Shown here: piece by piece, positions 1 through 6,149 of the stretch
Layout of the letters: each line of letters opens with the position of its first letter
How positions within the stretch are numbered: position 1 is the stretch's first letter
NCBI GenBank assembly: GCA_963543925.1
Contig: CAUUCP010000040.1
Coordinates: 1 to 21,280 of the forward strand
Direction of reading: 5' to 3'
DNA from: Bacteroides_D sp963543925
GTDB taxonomy: Bacteria; Bacteroidota; Bacteroidia; Bacteroidales; CAJPTX01
DNA length: 21,280 bases
Notes under the pieces: model-generated
Databases searched by the model: none
Told to the model about the DNA's origin: nothing
The model's input: only the letters and a program-made list of their open reading frames with translations
Translations under genes and position numbers: made by a program

Positions 1-28
1 CTCGCTGGAGGAATGAGTGACCGTGGCG

Positions 29-53
29 CTTACACACTTTTACGGACACTACC
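29..53. repeat. Solo terminal end of the MITE-like element family
   Basis: The sequence reads CTTACACACTTTTACGGACA followed by CTACC. It is the near-exact reverse complement of the left tip at 20880-20903 (GGTAGTGTCCGTAAAAGTGT then GTAA), so it is probably the right end of an element that begins before the window. The form GTGTCC-GTAAAAGTGTGTAA resembles terminal inverted repeats of IS256/Mutator-type insertion sequences; that family assignment is from general knowledge. Confidence 0.6.
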
Positions 54-161
54 GAAAAAAAGGAGGACTGGAAATCGGAACACTGAAAAGGGGGCGTGTT
101 CCCCACGCATTCGTTCCCTAATCCCCTAAAAACTTGCTTACATTGCTTATATGACGGGGGG

Positions 162-206
162 GAAAAGAAAATGGGCGCAACCGACTGTCTAGTCTTCGCG
201 CCCATT
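162..206 (-). terminator. Rho-independent terminator after the DUF3276 gene
   Basis: On the minus strand the arm AATGGGCGC (206-198) pairs with GCGCCCATT (178-170) around a partly paired loop (GACT/AGTC). It is followed by TTCTTTTCC. It lies about 37 nt past the stop of the 243-560 gene, in the right orientation and position to end its transcript. Confidence 0.7.
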
Positions 207-242
207 ATTGTTGCTATGTATTGCAGTCTTTCGCTCCTGCGA

Positions 243-560
243 TTATTCTTCTGTCATCTCCTCGGTACGTGGCGGCACCTCTCCCTTGTTGTCTACTATA
301 AATTGGATTGCGGCCTGTAGCCCCTCGAGGAACTTCGTGAAGTCCTCCCGGTAGAGGAAGATTTTGTGCTTTTCGTAAGAAGCATCCTCTCCAGGACGGC
401 GTTTGCTTTCCGTGATGGTGAGATAATAGTCGTCGTTGCGTGTCGCTTTTACGTCAAAAAAATAGGTCCTCTTCCCCGCGCGCACTGCTGTCGAATGTAC
501 ATCGCTACGCTCCTCTTGTGGTTCGGACAGTACCGAGCCTTCTCTTGCTTCCATTGCCAT
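243..560 (-). CDS. DUF3276 / PUR-domain-like small protein
   Basis: This 105-residue protein is recognisable as the DUF3276 family, widespread in Bacteroidetes and related to the PUR-alpha single-stranded nucleic-acid-binding fold. The core at about residues 27-90 has the family pattern RAGKRTYFFDVKATRNDDYY-LTITESKRR, then KHKIFLYREDF and a hydrophobic helix before an acidic tail. The N-terminal 25 residues are charged and probably disordered. A cytoplasmic nucleic-acid-binding role is inferred from the family; no enzymatic motif is visible. The start at 560 is supported by a GGAGGAG Shine-Dalgarno about 8 nt upstream; a second ATG two codons in is the only close alternative. The gene has its own promoter (601-632) and terminator (162-206), so it appears monocistronic, separated from aspA by a terminator. 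Confidence 0.88.
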   Translation of the reverse strand: MAMEAREGSVLSEPQEERSDVHSTAVRAGKRTYFFDVKATRNDDYYLTITESKRRPGEDASYEKHKIFLYREDFTKFLEGLQAAIQFIVDNKGEVPPRTEEMTEE

Positions 561-600
561 CGTCTATCTCCTCCTCGCTTCTAGTGCGTTTTCTACTATG

Positions 601-632
601 CAAAGGTATACCCTTTTATTTAATAGGGCAAT
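601..632 (-). promoter_or_regulatory. Bacteroidetes-type promoter of the DUF3276 gene
   Basis: On the minus strand the -7 element is TACCTTTG (608-601), a full match to TAnnTTTG. A TTG-containing -33 element, ATTG (632-629), lies 20 bp upstream, the expected spacing. Transcription would start near 594, giving a leader of about 35 nt. The -33 element sits immediately against the aspA terminator. Confidence 0.6.
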
Positions 633-669
633 AAAAAAAGGCGATGCCCGTGGACAACGCCCTTTTTTA
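633..669 (-). terminator. Rho-independent terminator after aspA
   Basis: A-run, GGCG ... CGCC, T-run architecture (A7 at 633-639, GGCG at 640-643, CGCC at 658-661, T6 at 663-668) with an imperfectly paired interior. On the minus strand the stem is followed by TTTTTTTAT. It lies about 50 nt past the aspA stop. The flanking A and T runs mean it could act in both directions. Confidence 0.75.
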
Positions 670-718
670 TTCTCTCCGCAGGTGGAAATTGCCCCCCCCA
701 CACACGTGCTGCAGATGA

Positions 719-2578
719 CTATTTCCGCAACTTGCGTGGCTCGATCATCCGCTCGGGCGAGAGGATCTCGTCCAATTGTTCCTTCGTCAGCCAACCTTTC
801 TCGAGTACCAAGTCATACACACTCGCGTTCCTTTCCAAAGCCTCTTTCGCAACAATAGTCGACTTCTCATAGCCTATCACGGGGTTCAGCGCCGTGACTA
901 TCCCGATGCTGTTGTAAACAAGACTCTTGCAACGTTCGGGGTTCGCGGTGATGCCCATCACGCAACGATGCTCAAGGGTCTTCAGACCATTCTTCAACAT
1001 CACAATCGACTCTACGATACTCTGTACCGCTACTGGTTCAAAGACGTTGAGCTCCAACTGTCCGCCCTCTACTGCCATGGTCACTGTGGTGTCGTTTCCA
1101 ATGACCTTGAAAGCGATCTGGTTGACCACCTCTGGGATCACAGGGTTCACCTTCCCAGGCATGATGCTAGACCCAGGGGCTCGGGGAGGAAGGTTGATCT
1201 CGTTCAACCCCGCACGAGGTCCCGAGGCGAGCAAACGAAGGTCGTTACAAATCTTGGAAATCTTCACTGCCAAACGCTTTAGTTCCGAGGAGTAGGTCAC
1301 AAAATCACTCGTATCTTGGGTCGCTTGTACCAGGTTCGCTGCCAGACGCATCGGGAATCCCGTCACGCGTTGCAGGTGCTCGGTACATTTTTCAGCATAG
1401 CCAGGCTCAGCATTGATCCCAGTACCAATCGCCGTAGCCCCCATGTTTATCTCTAGGAAAAGATCCGCAGCCTTGTTCAGTTGAGCACTTTCGCCCCGTA
1501 GCATATCAGCATACGCTTGGAACTCCTGACCGAGCGTCATGGGCACGGCATCCTGAAGTTGGGTACGACCCATCTTGATGACATCGCGGAACTCCTTCGC
1601 CTTTTCTTGGAACGCATTAGCCAAGCTCGTGAGTACCTCCGTCAACTCAATATTGAGCATGTAGATACCCAACTTCATGGCTGTCGGATAAGCGTCGTTG
1701 GTCGACTGCGAGAGGTTGACGTGGTTGTTCGGATGGCAATATTGATACTCACCGCGCTGATGCCCCATGATCTCAAGGGCGCGGTTCGCGATCACCTCGT
1801 TCGCATTCATGTTGGTCGAGGTTCCTGCTCCACCCTGAATCATGTCGACCACAAAGTGATTGTGGTACAGTCCATTGCGGATCTCATGACACGCCGTTAC
1901 GATCGCGTCGCGAACGTCCTTAGGCATCAAACCAAGGTCGTGGTTCGCCTCCGCCGCTGCCTCCTTCACCATCGCCAGTGCATTGACGATCGCTGGATAG
2001 AAGGATAGATTTACCCCCGAAATCGTGAAGTTCTCTACCGCCCGTAGGGTCTGCACTCCATAGTAGCTCTCCAGCGGTACGTTGCGTTCCCCCAAAAGGT
2101 CATGCTCCAAACGCGTGTTGCCCGAAAAATACTGAGCCCCAGAGTGGATACGTTGCGCATTCGACTGACCCATACGCTGCGAGATCACCTGCATGATGTT
2201 CGAAAACACCTTGATGGTCGCGTCCGCATCCTGTTGGAAAAAACGTTTCCCTACTACCAACACCGACGTGGGTACCAAGGCGCGTGCCGAGGTACTGTGC
2301 GTCGAGTCCGGCATCCAAGATCCCTCACCGAGGAAGTCCCCCGTGTGAAACTGGGCGAGTTTCAGCTCCGCTCCATACGGACTTGTCTTATAGAGCTCTA
2401 CCTCCCCCTCTAAGATGACAAAGAATTCCTCGCGTGCCCCATTTTCCCAAAAAAGCAATTCGCCCTCCTTGAACGAGACCTCGCGCGTGCTCGAGGACAA
2501 AGCTTCTAGTTGGGGGTCTGAAAGCGCCTTGAATAGGCTTATTCCTTCGAGGAATTTCTTCGTTTGTTGTTTATCCAT
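719..2578 (-). CDS. aspA: Aspartate ammonia-lyase with N-terminal cyclic-nucleotide-binding-like domain
   Basis: The enzyme deaminates L-aspartate reversibly to fumarate and ammonia, feeding fumarate into anaerobic metabolism; it is a cytoplasmic tetramer of the aspartase/fumarase superfamily. Residues about 155-619 are a complete aspartase. Visible motifs are GAGTSTNMNANEVIANRALE (around 250), the SQSTNDAYPTAMK block (around 290) and the signature loop GSSIMPGKVNP (about 469-479) with the catalytic serine. Aspartases are usually about 470 residues. The extra 150 residues at the N-terminus are a CAP_ED/cNMP-binding-like beta-roll (LFKALSDPQLEAL ... GELLFWENG ... GEGSWMPDSTHSTSARA). In that phosphate-binding cassette the usual Arg before the Ser/Thr-Ala appears replaced by His, so real nucleotide binding is uncertain. 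The start at 2578 has GGGAGG immediately upstream. The gene is monocistronic, with a terminator at 633-669. Confidence 0.95.
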   Translation of the reverse strand: MDKQQTKKFLEGISLFKALSDPQLEALSSSTREVSFKEGELLFWENGAREEFFVILEGEVELYKTSPYGAELKLAQFHTGDFLGEGSWMPDSTHSTSARALVPTSVLVVGKRFFQQDADATIKVFSNIMQVISQRMGQSNAQRIHSGAQYFSGNTRLEHDLLGERNVPLESYYGVQTLRAVENFTISGVNLSFYPAIVNALAMVKEAAAEANHDLGLMPKDVRDAIVTACHEIRNGLYHNHFVVDMIQGGAGTSTNMNANEVIANRALEIMGHQRGEYQYCHPNNHVNLSQSTNDAYPTAMKLGIYMLNIELTEVLTSLANAFQEKAKEFRDVIKMGRTQLQDAVPMTLGQEFQAYADMLRGESAQLNKAADLFLEINMGATAIGTGINAEPGYAEKCTEHLQRVTGFPMRLAANLVQATQDTSDFVTYSSELKRLAVKISKICNDLRLLASGPRAGLNEINLPPRAPGSSIMPGKVNPVIPEVVNQIAFKVIGNDTTVTMAVEGGQLELNVFEPVAVQSIVESIVMLKNGLKTLEHRCVMGITANPERCKSLVYNSIGIVTALNPVIGYEKSTIVAKEALERNASVYDLVLEKGWLTKEQLDEILSPERMIEPRKLRK

Positions 2579-2616
2579 AGCCTCCCTGTTTTATGATGTC
2601 TGTTTCAGAAAGTCCA

Positions 2617-2624
2617 CAAAGCTA
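2617..2624 (-). promoter_or_regulatory. Candidate -7 element of the aspA promoter
   Basis: The minus strand reads TAGCTTTG, matching TAnnTTTG, about 39 nt upstream of the aspA start. The nearest TTTG further upstream (2643-2640) is only 15 bp away, shorter than the usual 19-21 bp, so the -33 element is doubtful. Confidence 0.4.
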
Positions 2625-2884
2625 GGTATTTCTTTAGAACAAACGTGTGTGAAGCGTTGCTATCTTCCCGTGGAAAGGTGGGGGCGACCAAGGTTGTCAT
2701 GCCCTTGTGAGACCATGACCCCATTCGTTATAACTCTAAGTGATTAAAAAATAACGATATAAGCAGTGTATTACGGGGGATTTATGCAACAATCTTCCGT
2801 TAGATCCCGTCAAGGAGACTGAAAAATTGGGGGATAAAAAGTTTTTCTTACCTTCGTGCAAAATTGTCCCCCTTAGGTGGAAAA

Positions 2885-2927
2885 GACTAAGGCTCGCCAC
2901 TTCAGAGATGAGGTGGCTTATTTTTTT
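2885..2927 (+). terminator. Hairpin plus T-run on the plus strand, orphan terminator
   Basis: GCCAC (2896-2900) pairs with GTGGC (2913-2917). Outer TAAG/CTTA bases can extend the stem with a bulge. TTATTTTTTT follows. No plus-strand protein gene lies upstream, so this would terminate an unannotated short transcript if it works. Just upstream, GGGGGA (near 2828) and TCCCCC (near 2869) could pair to form a second helix. Confidence 0.4.
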
Positions 2928-2973
2928 ACAAAGATTTATAAGCCCCCGTGCTCCTACCAGCTCCCGTGACCCT

Positions 2974-3001
2974 TACGATACTGTCCTAGGAGAGTATCGT
3001 A
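2974..3001. repeat. 28-bp near-perfect palindrome built from element tips
   Basis: The left half is TACGATACTGTCCT and the right half is AGGAGAGTATCGTA; they are inverse complements except at one position. GATACTGTCCTA is the outermost part of the MITE-like ends, so this looks like two element tips joined with nothing between them. Confidence 0.65.
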
Positions 3002-3078
3002 AATGTCGCAGCAACTAGGAAGAAAAATAGGGAAATGCCGCTTTATATATTCCTTAATTCCTTATCCCCAAACAAGGC

Positions 3079-3133
3079 ATGTGCGGAGTACACCGACTCT
3101 ACACAGACGCTACACAGACTCTACAAAGAGGGA
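3079..3133. repeat. 11-bp tandem array in the degenerate element
   Basis: Consecutive 11-bp units are ATGTGCGGAGT, ACACCGACTCT, ACACAGACGCT, ACACAGACTCT and ACAAAGAGGGA. The period matches the arrays in the two better-preserved elements. Eleven is not a multiple of three, which argues against coding. Confidence 0.65.
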
Positions 3134-3229
3134 ATTAGGTAAAATTACCTACCCCAAAACACCCTATATTCTATACGTATTCGTGTTATTTGTATACTGT
3201 ACTGTTTAGCTCATCGTATAAAAATAGCG

Positions 3230-3262
3230 CTTTAGGATTCCCTAAAGTGGTAGTGTACACTA
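3230..3262. repeat. Two adjacent small palindromes
   Basis: CTTTAGG-ATTC-CCTAAAG (3230-3247) is a 7-bp inverted repeat. TAGTGTACACTA (3251-3262) is a perfect 12-bp palindrome. Similar pieces (TGTGTACACA and CTTTAGGAATTCATAAA) occur at 5582-5623 in the intact element, so these are probably element-derived rather than an operator. Confidence 0.45.
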
Positions 3263-3299
3263 TGCGTATTCCCTACAAAATACAGTTCTAGGAAATTCC

Positions 3300-3334
3300 T
3301 AAAAATCCTGCCCCTATAAAAGACGACAGGGCAG
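3300..3334 (-). terminator. Candidate terminator after the glycosyltransferase
   Basis: On the minus strand CTGCCC (3334-3329) pairs with GGGCAG (3313-3308) and is followed by GATTTTTAGG. It lies about 40 nt past the glycosyltransferase stop. The 15-base loop and short stem make it a modest terminator. Confidence 0.45.
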
Positions 3335-3372
3335 CGCCGAAGGAAGTTATTCCCGACGACGGAGTAGCGGCT

Positions 3373-4536
3373 TTACACAACCTTCTGGTACACCTCCCAC
3401 ACCCCGAGTGCGGGGTTCAGACCTTCGAAGCGACGTACATACTCGCGACTCGCGGCGATGCGTGCCGCCCGTTCACTACTCCCCATCAACACGCGCTCAA
3501 CAGCAGCCGCCAACCCTTCCGCATCATCGGGATCTACATAGAGGGAATGCGCGCCCCCAGCCTCTTCCAGACACGAACCCGTACACGCTACCACCGGCAA
3601 GCCGCTTTGTATCGCCTCCAGAATAGGCAACCCGAAACCCTCGTAGCGCGACGGATAAACAAACGCCTCGGCCTGCTGATAGATCGCAGGGAGCGCCTCG
3701 TTGGGGATACCTTGCAGAAAAAGTGTACGATGTTGTAAGCGAGATTGCCTTAAAAACGCGTGAATCTGGCGAAAATATGACGTTTGGCGACCAATGGCGA
3801 CCAACGACACCTCCTCGGGGAGAAAACGCAACGCTTGGGCTGCTAAAAGTAAATTCTTGCGAACCTCGATCGTACCCACATAAAGGAGGTATCGCCGAGG
3901 AAGTTGGTACTGCCTCCGTACGCTCTCCTTTTCCTGCTCCGTGGCAGCGAGGACAAAGCGACTACTTGCCCCTTGGTAGACCACATCGATGCGTTCCGCT
4001 GGAAAGTCCGAGTAGGCAAGGATATCCCGCTTAGTGCACTCGCTGATGGCGATCATCCGTTCCGCTTCCCGGCACGTGCGTCGGAATTTTTGGGTATAAA
4101 GTTTCACATCAAGCCAAGGGTAGAACTCTGGGTGGCGGAGAAAAATGAGGTCGTGGATCGTGACCACCCCTGGGATACCCGCCCTGCGCAGTCCCTTGGG
4201 GAGTTCCCCCGACAACCCGTGGTAGAGCTCTATCCCGTCGCGTACAAGGTCTCGAACAATCCCCCCTGCGCGCCATAAGTCTCTTTGTAAACGAAAGTGG
4301 GCATGTCGCGGGTAAACGAGCTCCACGTTCGCAAGCCCTTCTACCGAGGCGCGGAGCGCATCACGACCCGCGTCCGGGGCATAGAGCCGTAGCGTAGGGG
4401 CGGGCGAGAGCCCAGAAAGACCCTGCACCAGATTCCGACCATAGCTCCCGAGTCCCGTGCCATTACTCACCACTCGTTTGGCATCTAGTCCGATGCGCAA
4501 CGACCCCATCGCCGTTTGGCTGTGTGCTATCCCCAT
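3373..4536 (-). CDS. GT4-family (glycosyltransferase family 1 type) glycosyltransferase
   Basis: A 387-residue GT-B-fold retaining glycosyltransferase that would move a sugar from a nucleotide donor onto an envelope glycan; the acceptor cannot be read from the sequence. The N-terminal Rossmann half opens with RIGLDAKRVVSNGTGLGSY, the glycine-rich acceptor-side loop. Around residue 127 is TIHDLIFLRHPEFY. The C-terminal half starts near residue 210 with LLYVGTIEVRKNL and holds the donor-binding motif YPSRYEGFGLPILEAIQSGL with the paired glutamates (E-x7-E) typical of GT4. Neither start has a strong Shine-Dalgarno. The ATG at 4509 (MGSLRIGLDAK) gives a more typical N-terminus than 4536. No membrane helix is visible. 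The gene stands alone, divergent from rpiB and sharing its promoter region. Confidence 0.9.
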   Translation of the reverse strand: MGIAHSQTAMGSLRIGLDAKRVVSNGTGLGSYGRNLVQGLSGLSPAPTLRLYAPDAGRDALRASVEGLANVELVYPRHAHFRLQRDLWRAGGIVRDLVRDGIELYHGLSGELPKGLRRAGIPGVVTIHDLIFLRHPEFYPWLDVKLYTQKFRRTCREAERMIAISECTKRDILAYSDFPAERIDVVYQGASSRFVLAATEQEKESVRRQYQLPRRYLLYVGTIEVRKNLLLAAQALRFLPEEVSLVAIGRQTSYFRQIHAFLRQSRLQHRTLFLQGIPNEALPAIYQQAEAFVYPSRYEGFGLPILEAIQSGLPVVACTGSCLEEAGGAHSLYVDPDDAEGLAAAVERVLMGSSERAARIAASREYVRRFEGLNPALGVWEVYQKVV

Positions 4537-4620
4537 CTTTTCATTCGTTGATTCATTAGGAGGTAGGAGGGCGGGCAGAAGGTCGAGGGGACGCTTAGAG
4601 AAATTGAGGATTTCCTACCG

Positions 4621-4638
4621 CAAAATTAACTACATTTG
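4621..4638. promoter_or_regulatory. Back-to-back -7 elements of the glycosyltransferase and rpiB promoters
   Basis: TACATTTG (4631-4638, plus strand) precedes rpiB. TAATTTTG (4628-4621, minus strand) precedes the glycosyltransferase. Both match TAnnTTTG and only two bases separate them. Clean -33 TTTG elements are not evident for either; an ATTG at 4603-4606 is 24 bp from the rpiB element. The predicted leaders are about 85 nt (rpiB) and about 80 nt (glycosyltransferase). Confidence 0.5.
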
Positions 4639-4730
4639 CACGACGGAGTGTCTGTCTTCCAATGGGTCTCAGTAACCGTCACTTTGCCACTATCAAGGGA
4701 AGGAAACTATCGTCTAAACAAGGAGAAGTC

Positions 4731-5246
4731 ATGTTTGAGGGTGCTGACAACCAATTCGACGAGCTCGTGATCGGGATCGTGAGCGACCATGCTGGCGTGG
4801 AGCATAAACATTTTATCAAGGAGGCGCTCGAAGCCGCTGGATATGCCGTCGACGATGGCGGTACCTCAGATCCCAACCAATCTGTTGCTTATCCACTCTA
4901 TGCACATCCTCTTGCCGACAAAATTGTCTCGCATCAGGTGGCGCTGGGTATTGCCCTTTGTGGCACTGGAAATGGCATGGCTATGACCCTGAATCGTCAT
5001 CCCGGGGTTCGTGCTGCACTCTGCTGGGATACCGAGCTGGCACGACTCGCGCGCTTGCATAACAATGCGAATGCACTCGCCCTGCCCGCGCGTTTCATCT
5101 CTCCAGAAAAAGCCCTAGAGCTGGTAAAAATATTCCTTACAACTCCCTTTGAGGGACAGCGACACGAGGAACGAGTACACCTCCTAGAGGTCAATAATTA
5201 CAACCGTCATAAGAAACACGCCGAGTTCGGATGCCGCTCCAAGTAG
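4731..5246 (+). CDS. rpiB: Ribose-5-phosphate isomerase B
   Basis: A 171-residue RpiB/LacA-family enzyme interconverting ribose 5-phosphate and ribulose 5-phosphate in the non-oxidative pentose phosphate pathway; cytoplasmic dimer in known members. Family marks are IGIVSDHAGVEHK near residue 16 (active-site His), ALCGTGNGMAM near residue 80 (catalytic Cys and Thr of the anion-hole loop), RAALCWD, and the LHNNANALALPARF block with the conserved His. The ATG at 4731 is chosen because AAGGAG lies 5-6 nt upstream and the family normally begins just before this point. An in-frame ATG at 4662 would add 23 residues with no homologous function. About 20 C-terminal residues (NNYNRHKKHAEFGCRSK) extend beyond the core. 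Single-gene unit ending at the terminator 5335-5375. Confidence 0.93.
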   Translation: MFEGADNQFDELVIGIVSDHAGVEHKHFIKEALEAAGYAVDDGGTSDPNQSVAYPLYAHPLADKIVSHQVALGIALCGTGNGMAMTLNRHPGVRAALCWDTELARLARLHNNANALALPARFISPEKALELVKIFLTTPFEGQRHEERVHLLEVNNYNRHKKHAEFGCRSK

Positions 5247-5334
5247 ACAGCTCTTGGAAAAGCGCTGAACTGTAAAATCTGCAGCGCGCGCGACACAGAG
5301 AATCGCCCGTTGTAGAGACAACAAATCAATGACG

Positions 5335-5375
5335 CGACAGGTAGGGGGAGAATACCCTTGCCTGTCGTTTTTTTT
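5335..5375 (+). terminator. Rho-independent terminator after rpiB
   Basis: CGACAGG (5335-5341) pairs with CCTGTCG (5361-5367). AGGG and CCCT inside extend the stem, and eight T residues follow at 5368-5375. It lies about 90 nt past the rpiB stop. Confidence 0.88.
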
Positions 5376-5441
5376 ACGAATGACTCCCGCGTTGTGACTG
5401 ACACGGCTCGCGACCCCGTCGCGGGGATAGTTTCGTTACTG

Positions 5442-5523
5442 GATACTCTCCTAAAAGAGCGTGTACCTCCTCTCCTCAATACTGTTCCTAAAAATGGTGT
5501 AGCTAGATACTGTCCGTAAACGT
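5442..5523. repeat. Run of three degenerate element ends in the same orientation
   Basis: GATACTCTCCTAAAAGAGCG (5442-5461, then TGTA), AATACTGTTCCTAAAAATGG (5479-5498, then TGTA) and GATACTGTCCGTAAACGTGG (5507-5526) all resemble the MITE-like left end GTGTCCGTAAAAGTGTGTAA. They stand in line before the intact copy at 5525, as if related elements had inserted side by side or one inside another. Confidence 0.55.
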
Positions 5524-5524
5524 G

Positions 5525-5897
5525 GGTAGTATTCGTAAAAGTGTGTAATAGGCAGCTTATTTCTCCACCTATTGCTCGTTCTGTGTACACACAGTGCAGA
5601 GTACTACTTTAGGAATTCATAAACCCATATTTCTACACAGATTCATAGATAATGTAGTGTAGAAATAATGAAATGTGTTATGCGAAGGGTTGTTTTTCTG
5701 CCGAATTGACAGGGGGAACACGCAGGCTACACGCCCAGTACACGCCCAGTATACGCCCGGAATACGTACGGAACACCCGCTCTACCCCCATCCCACTCCG
5801 TAGCTAGTATAGTAATTTAGGAATATACAAAAATTATACGCGATCCCGATCGCCTACCACCGCCCGTTACGCTTACGCACTCTTTTAGGACAGCATA
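5525..5897 (+). mobile_element. MITE-like non-coding element, copy A
   Basis: A 373-bp element with terminal inverted repeats: left GGTAGTATTCGTAAAAGTGT (then GTAA), right CTTACGCACTCTTTTAGGAC (then AGCATAC). It is collinear with copy B at 20880-21240. Each has exactly 193 bp between the left tip and the 11-bp array, and 113-114 bp from the array to the right tip. The block 5655-5735 is about 80 percent identical to 21009-21090 by eye, including GTTTTTCTGCCGAATT. No open frame of plausible length lies inside. Such elements are moved in trans by a full-length transposase, which is not in this window. No clear target-site duplication is seen, so an immobile structural repeat is an alternative. 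Confidence 0.7.
5718..5783. repeat. 11-bp tandem array, six units, in copy A
   Basis: The units are ACACGCAGGCT, ACACGCCCAGT, ACACGCCCAGT, ATACGCCCGGA, ATACGTACGGA and ACACCCGCTCT. The first and last units match the first and last units of the array in copy B (21073-21127), which has five. The period is one helical turn, so any protein contacts would repeat on one DNA face. Confidence 0.85.
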
Positions 5898-6007
5898 CAA
5901 TAATCCCGACCTCGGTTTGTCTCTTCTAGGACAATTTCCGAAATTTGTACCTGTGTAAGTTCCATTACTGGTTTATAAATTCAACTCTACTTTACTACGA
6001 AGTGGAG

Positions 6008-6033
6008 CTTACACACTTTTCTAGGACAGTATC
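6008..6033. repeat. Additional right-type element end
   Basis: CTTACACACTTTTCTAGGAC then AGTATC is closer to the consensus right tip than copy A's own right end. It may be the partner of the outermost left end at 5442, giving a larger interrupted element of about 590 bp that contains copy A. Confidence 0.55.
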
Positions 6034-6149
6034 CTGTTAGATTGAGGAGACTTCCCCCCTTCGGATGCCGCTGTTTACTGCTCTGGGAGGAACAAGGAAG
6101 AAGTCAACGCTATCAGGTCGTAAAAGAATAACATTAAGGATTTTTCGCA

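Larger units (their letters stand above)
2579..3299. other. Long intergenic region without a convincing gene
   Basis: About 790 bp separate aspA from the glycosyltransferase. Short open frames (for example 2827-3018 and 3003-3209) have no family resemblance, no clear ribosome site and a composition like random translation. What can be seen is a plus-strand hairpin with a T-run (2885-2927) and a cluster of repeats (2974-3262). The repeats look like a decayed relative of the MITE-like elements. Both are listed separately. Confidence 0.5.
2974..3299 (-). repeat. Degenerate third relative of the MITE-like element
   Basis: Read on the minus strand, this region shares landmarks with the copies at 5525-5897 and 20880-21240. 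It has a TACNACTTTAGG-like block (near 3247), an 11-bp-phased tandem array (3079-3133), the 15-mer AGGAATATATAAAGC (3054-3040, identical to 21163-21177) and a final TCCTAGGACAGTATCG tip (2992-2977). The left boundary is not clear and several blocks have diverged, so homology is likely but not certain. Confidence 0.45.

Noticed and set aside
2827..3209. Short open frames between aspA and the glycosyltransferase
   Set aside because: They run through repeat and hairpin sequence, lack ribosome sites and show no protein-like pattern.
4662..4730. Longer start of rpiB at 4662
   Set aside because: The ATG at 4731 has AAGGAG at good spacing and matches the normal start of the family; the extension is unrelated to it.
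5718..5783. The 11-bp array as a CRISPR
   Set aside because: Units abut without spacers and are far shorter than CRISPR repeats; no cas gene is in the window.
5226..6072. TTCGGATGCCGCT present at 5226-5238 and 6060-6072, as a possible target-site duplication
   Set aside because: Thirteen-base matches are expected a few times by chance in 21 kb, the positions do not coincide with element tips, and the first copy is inside the rpiB coding sequence.
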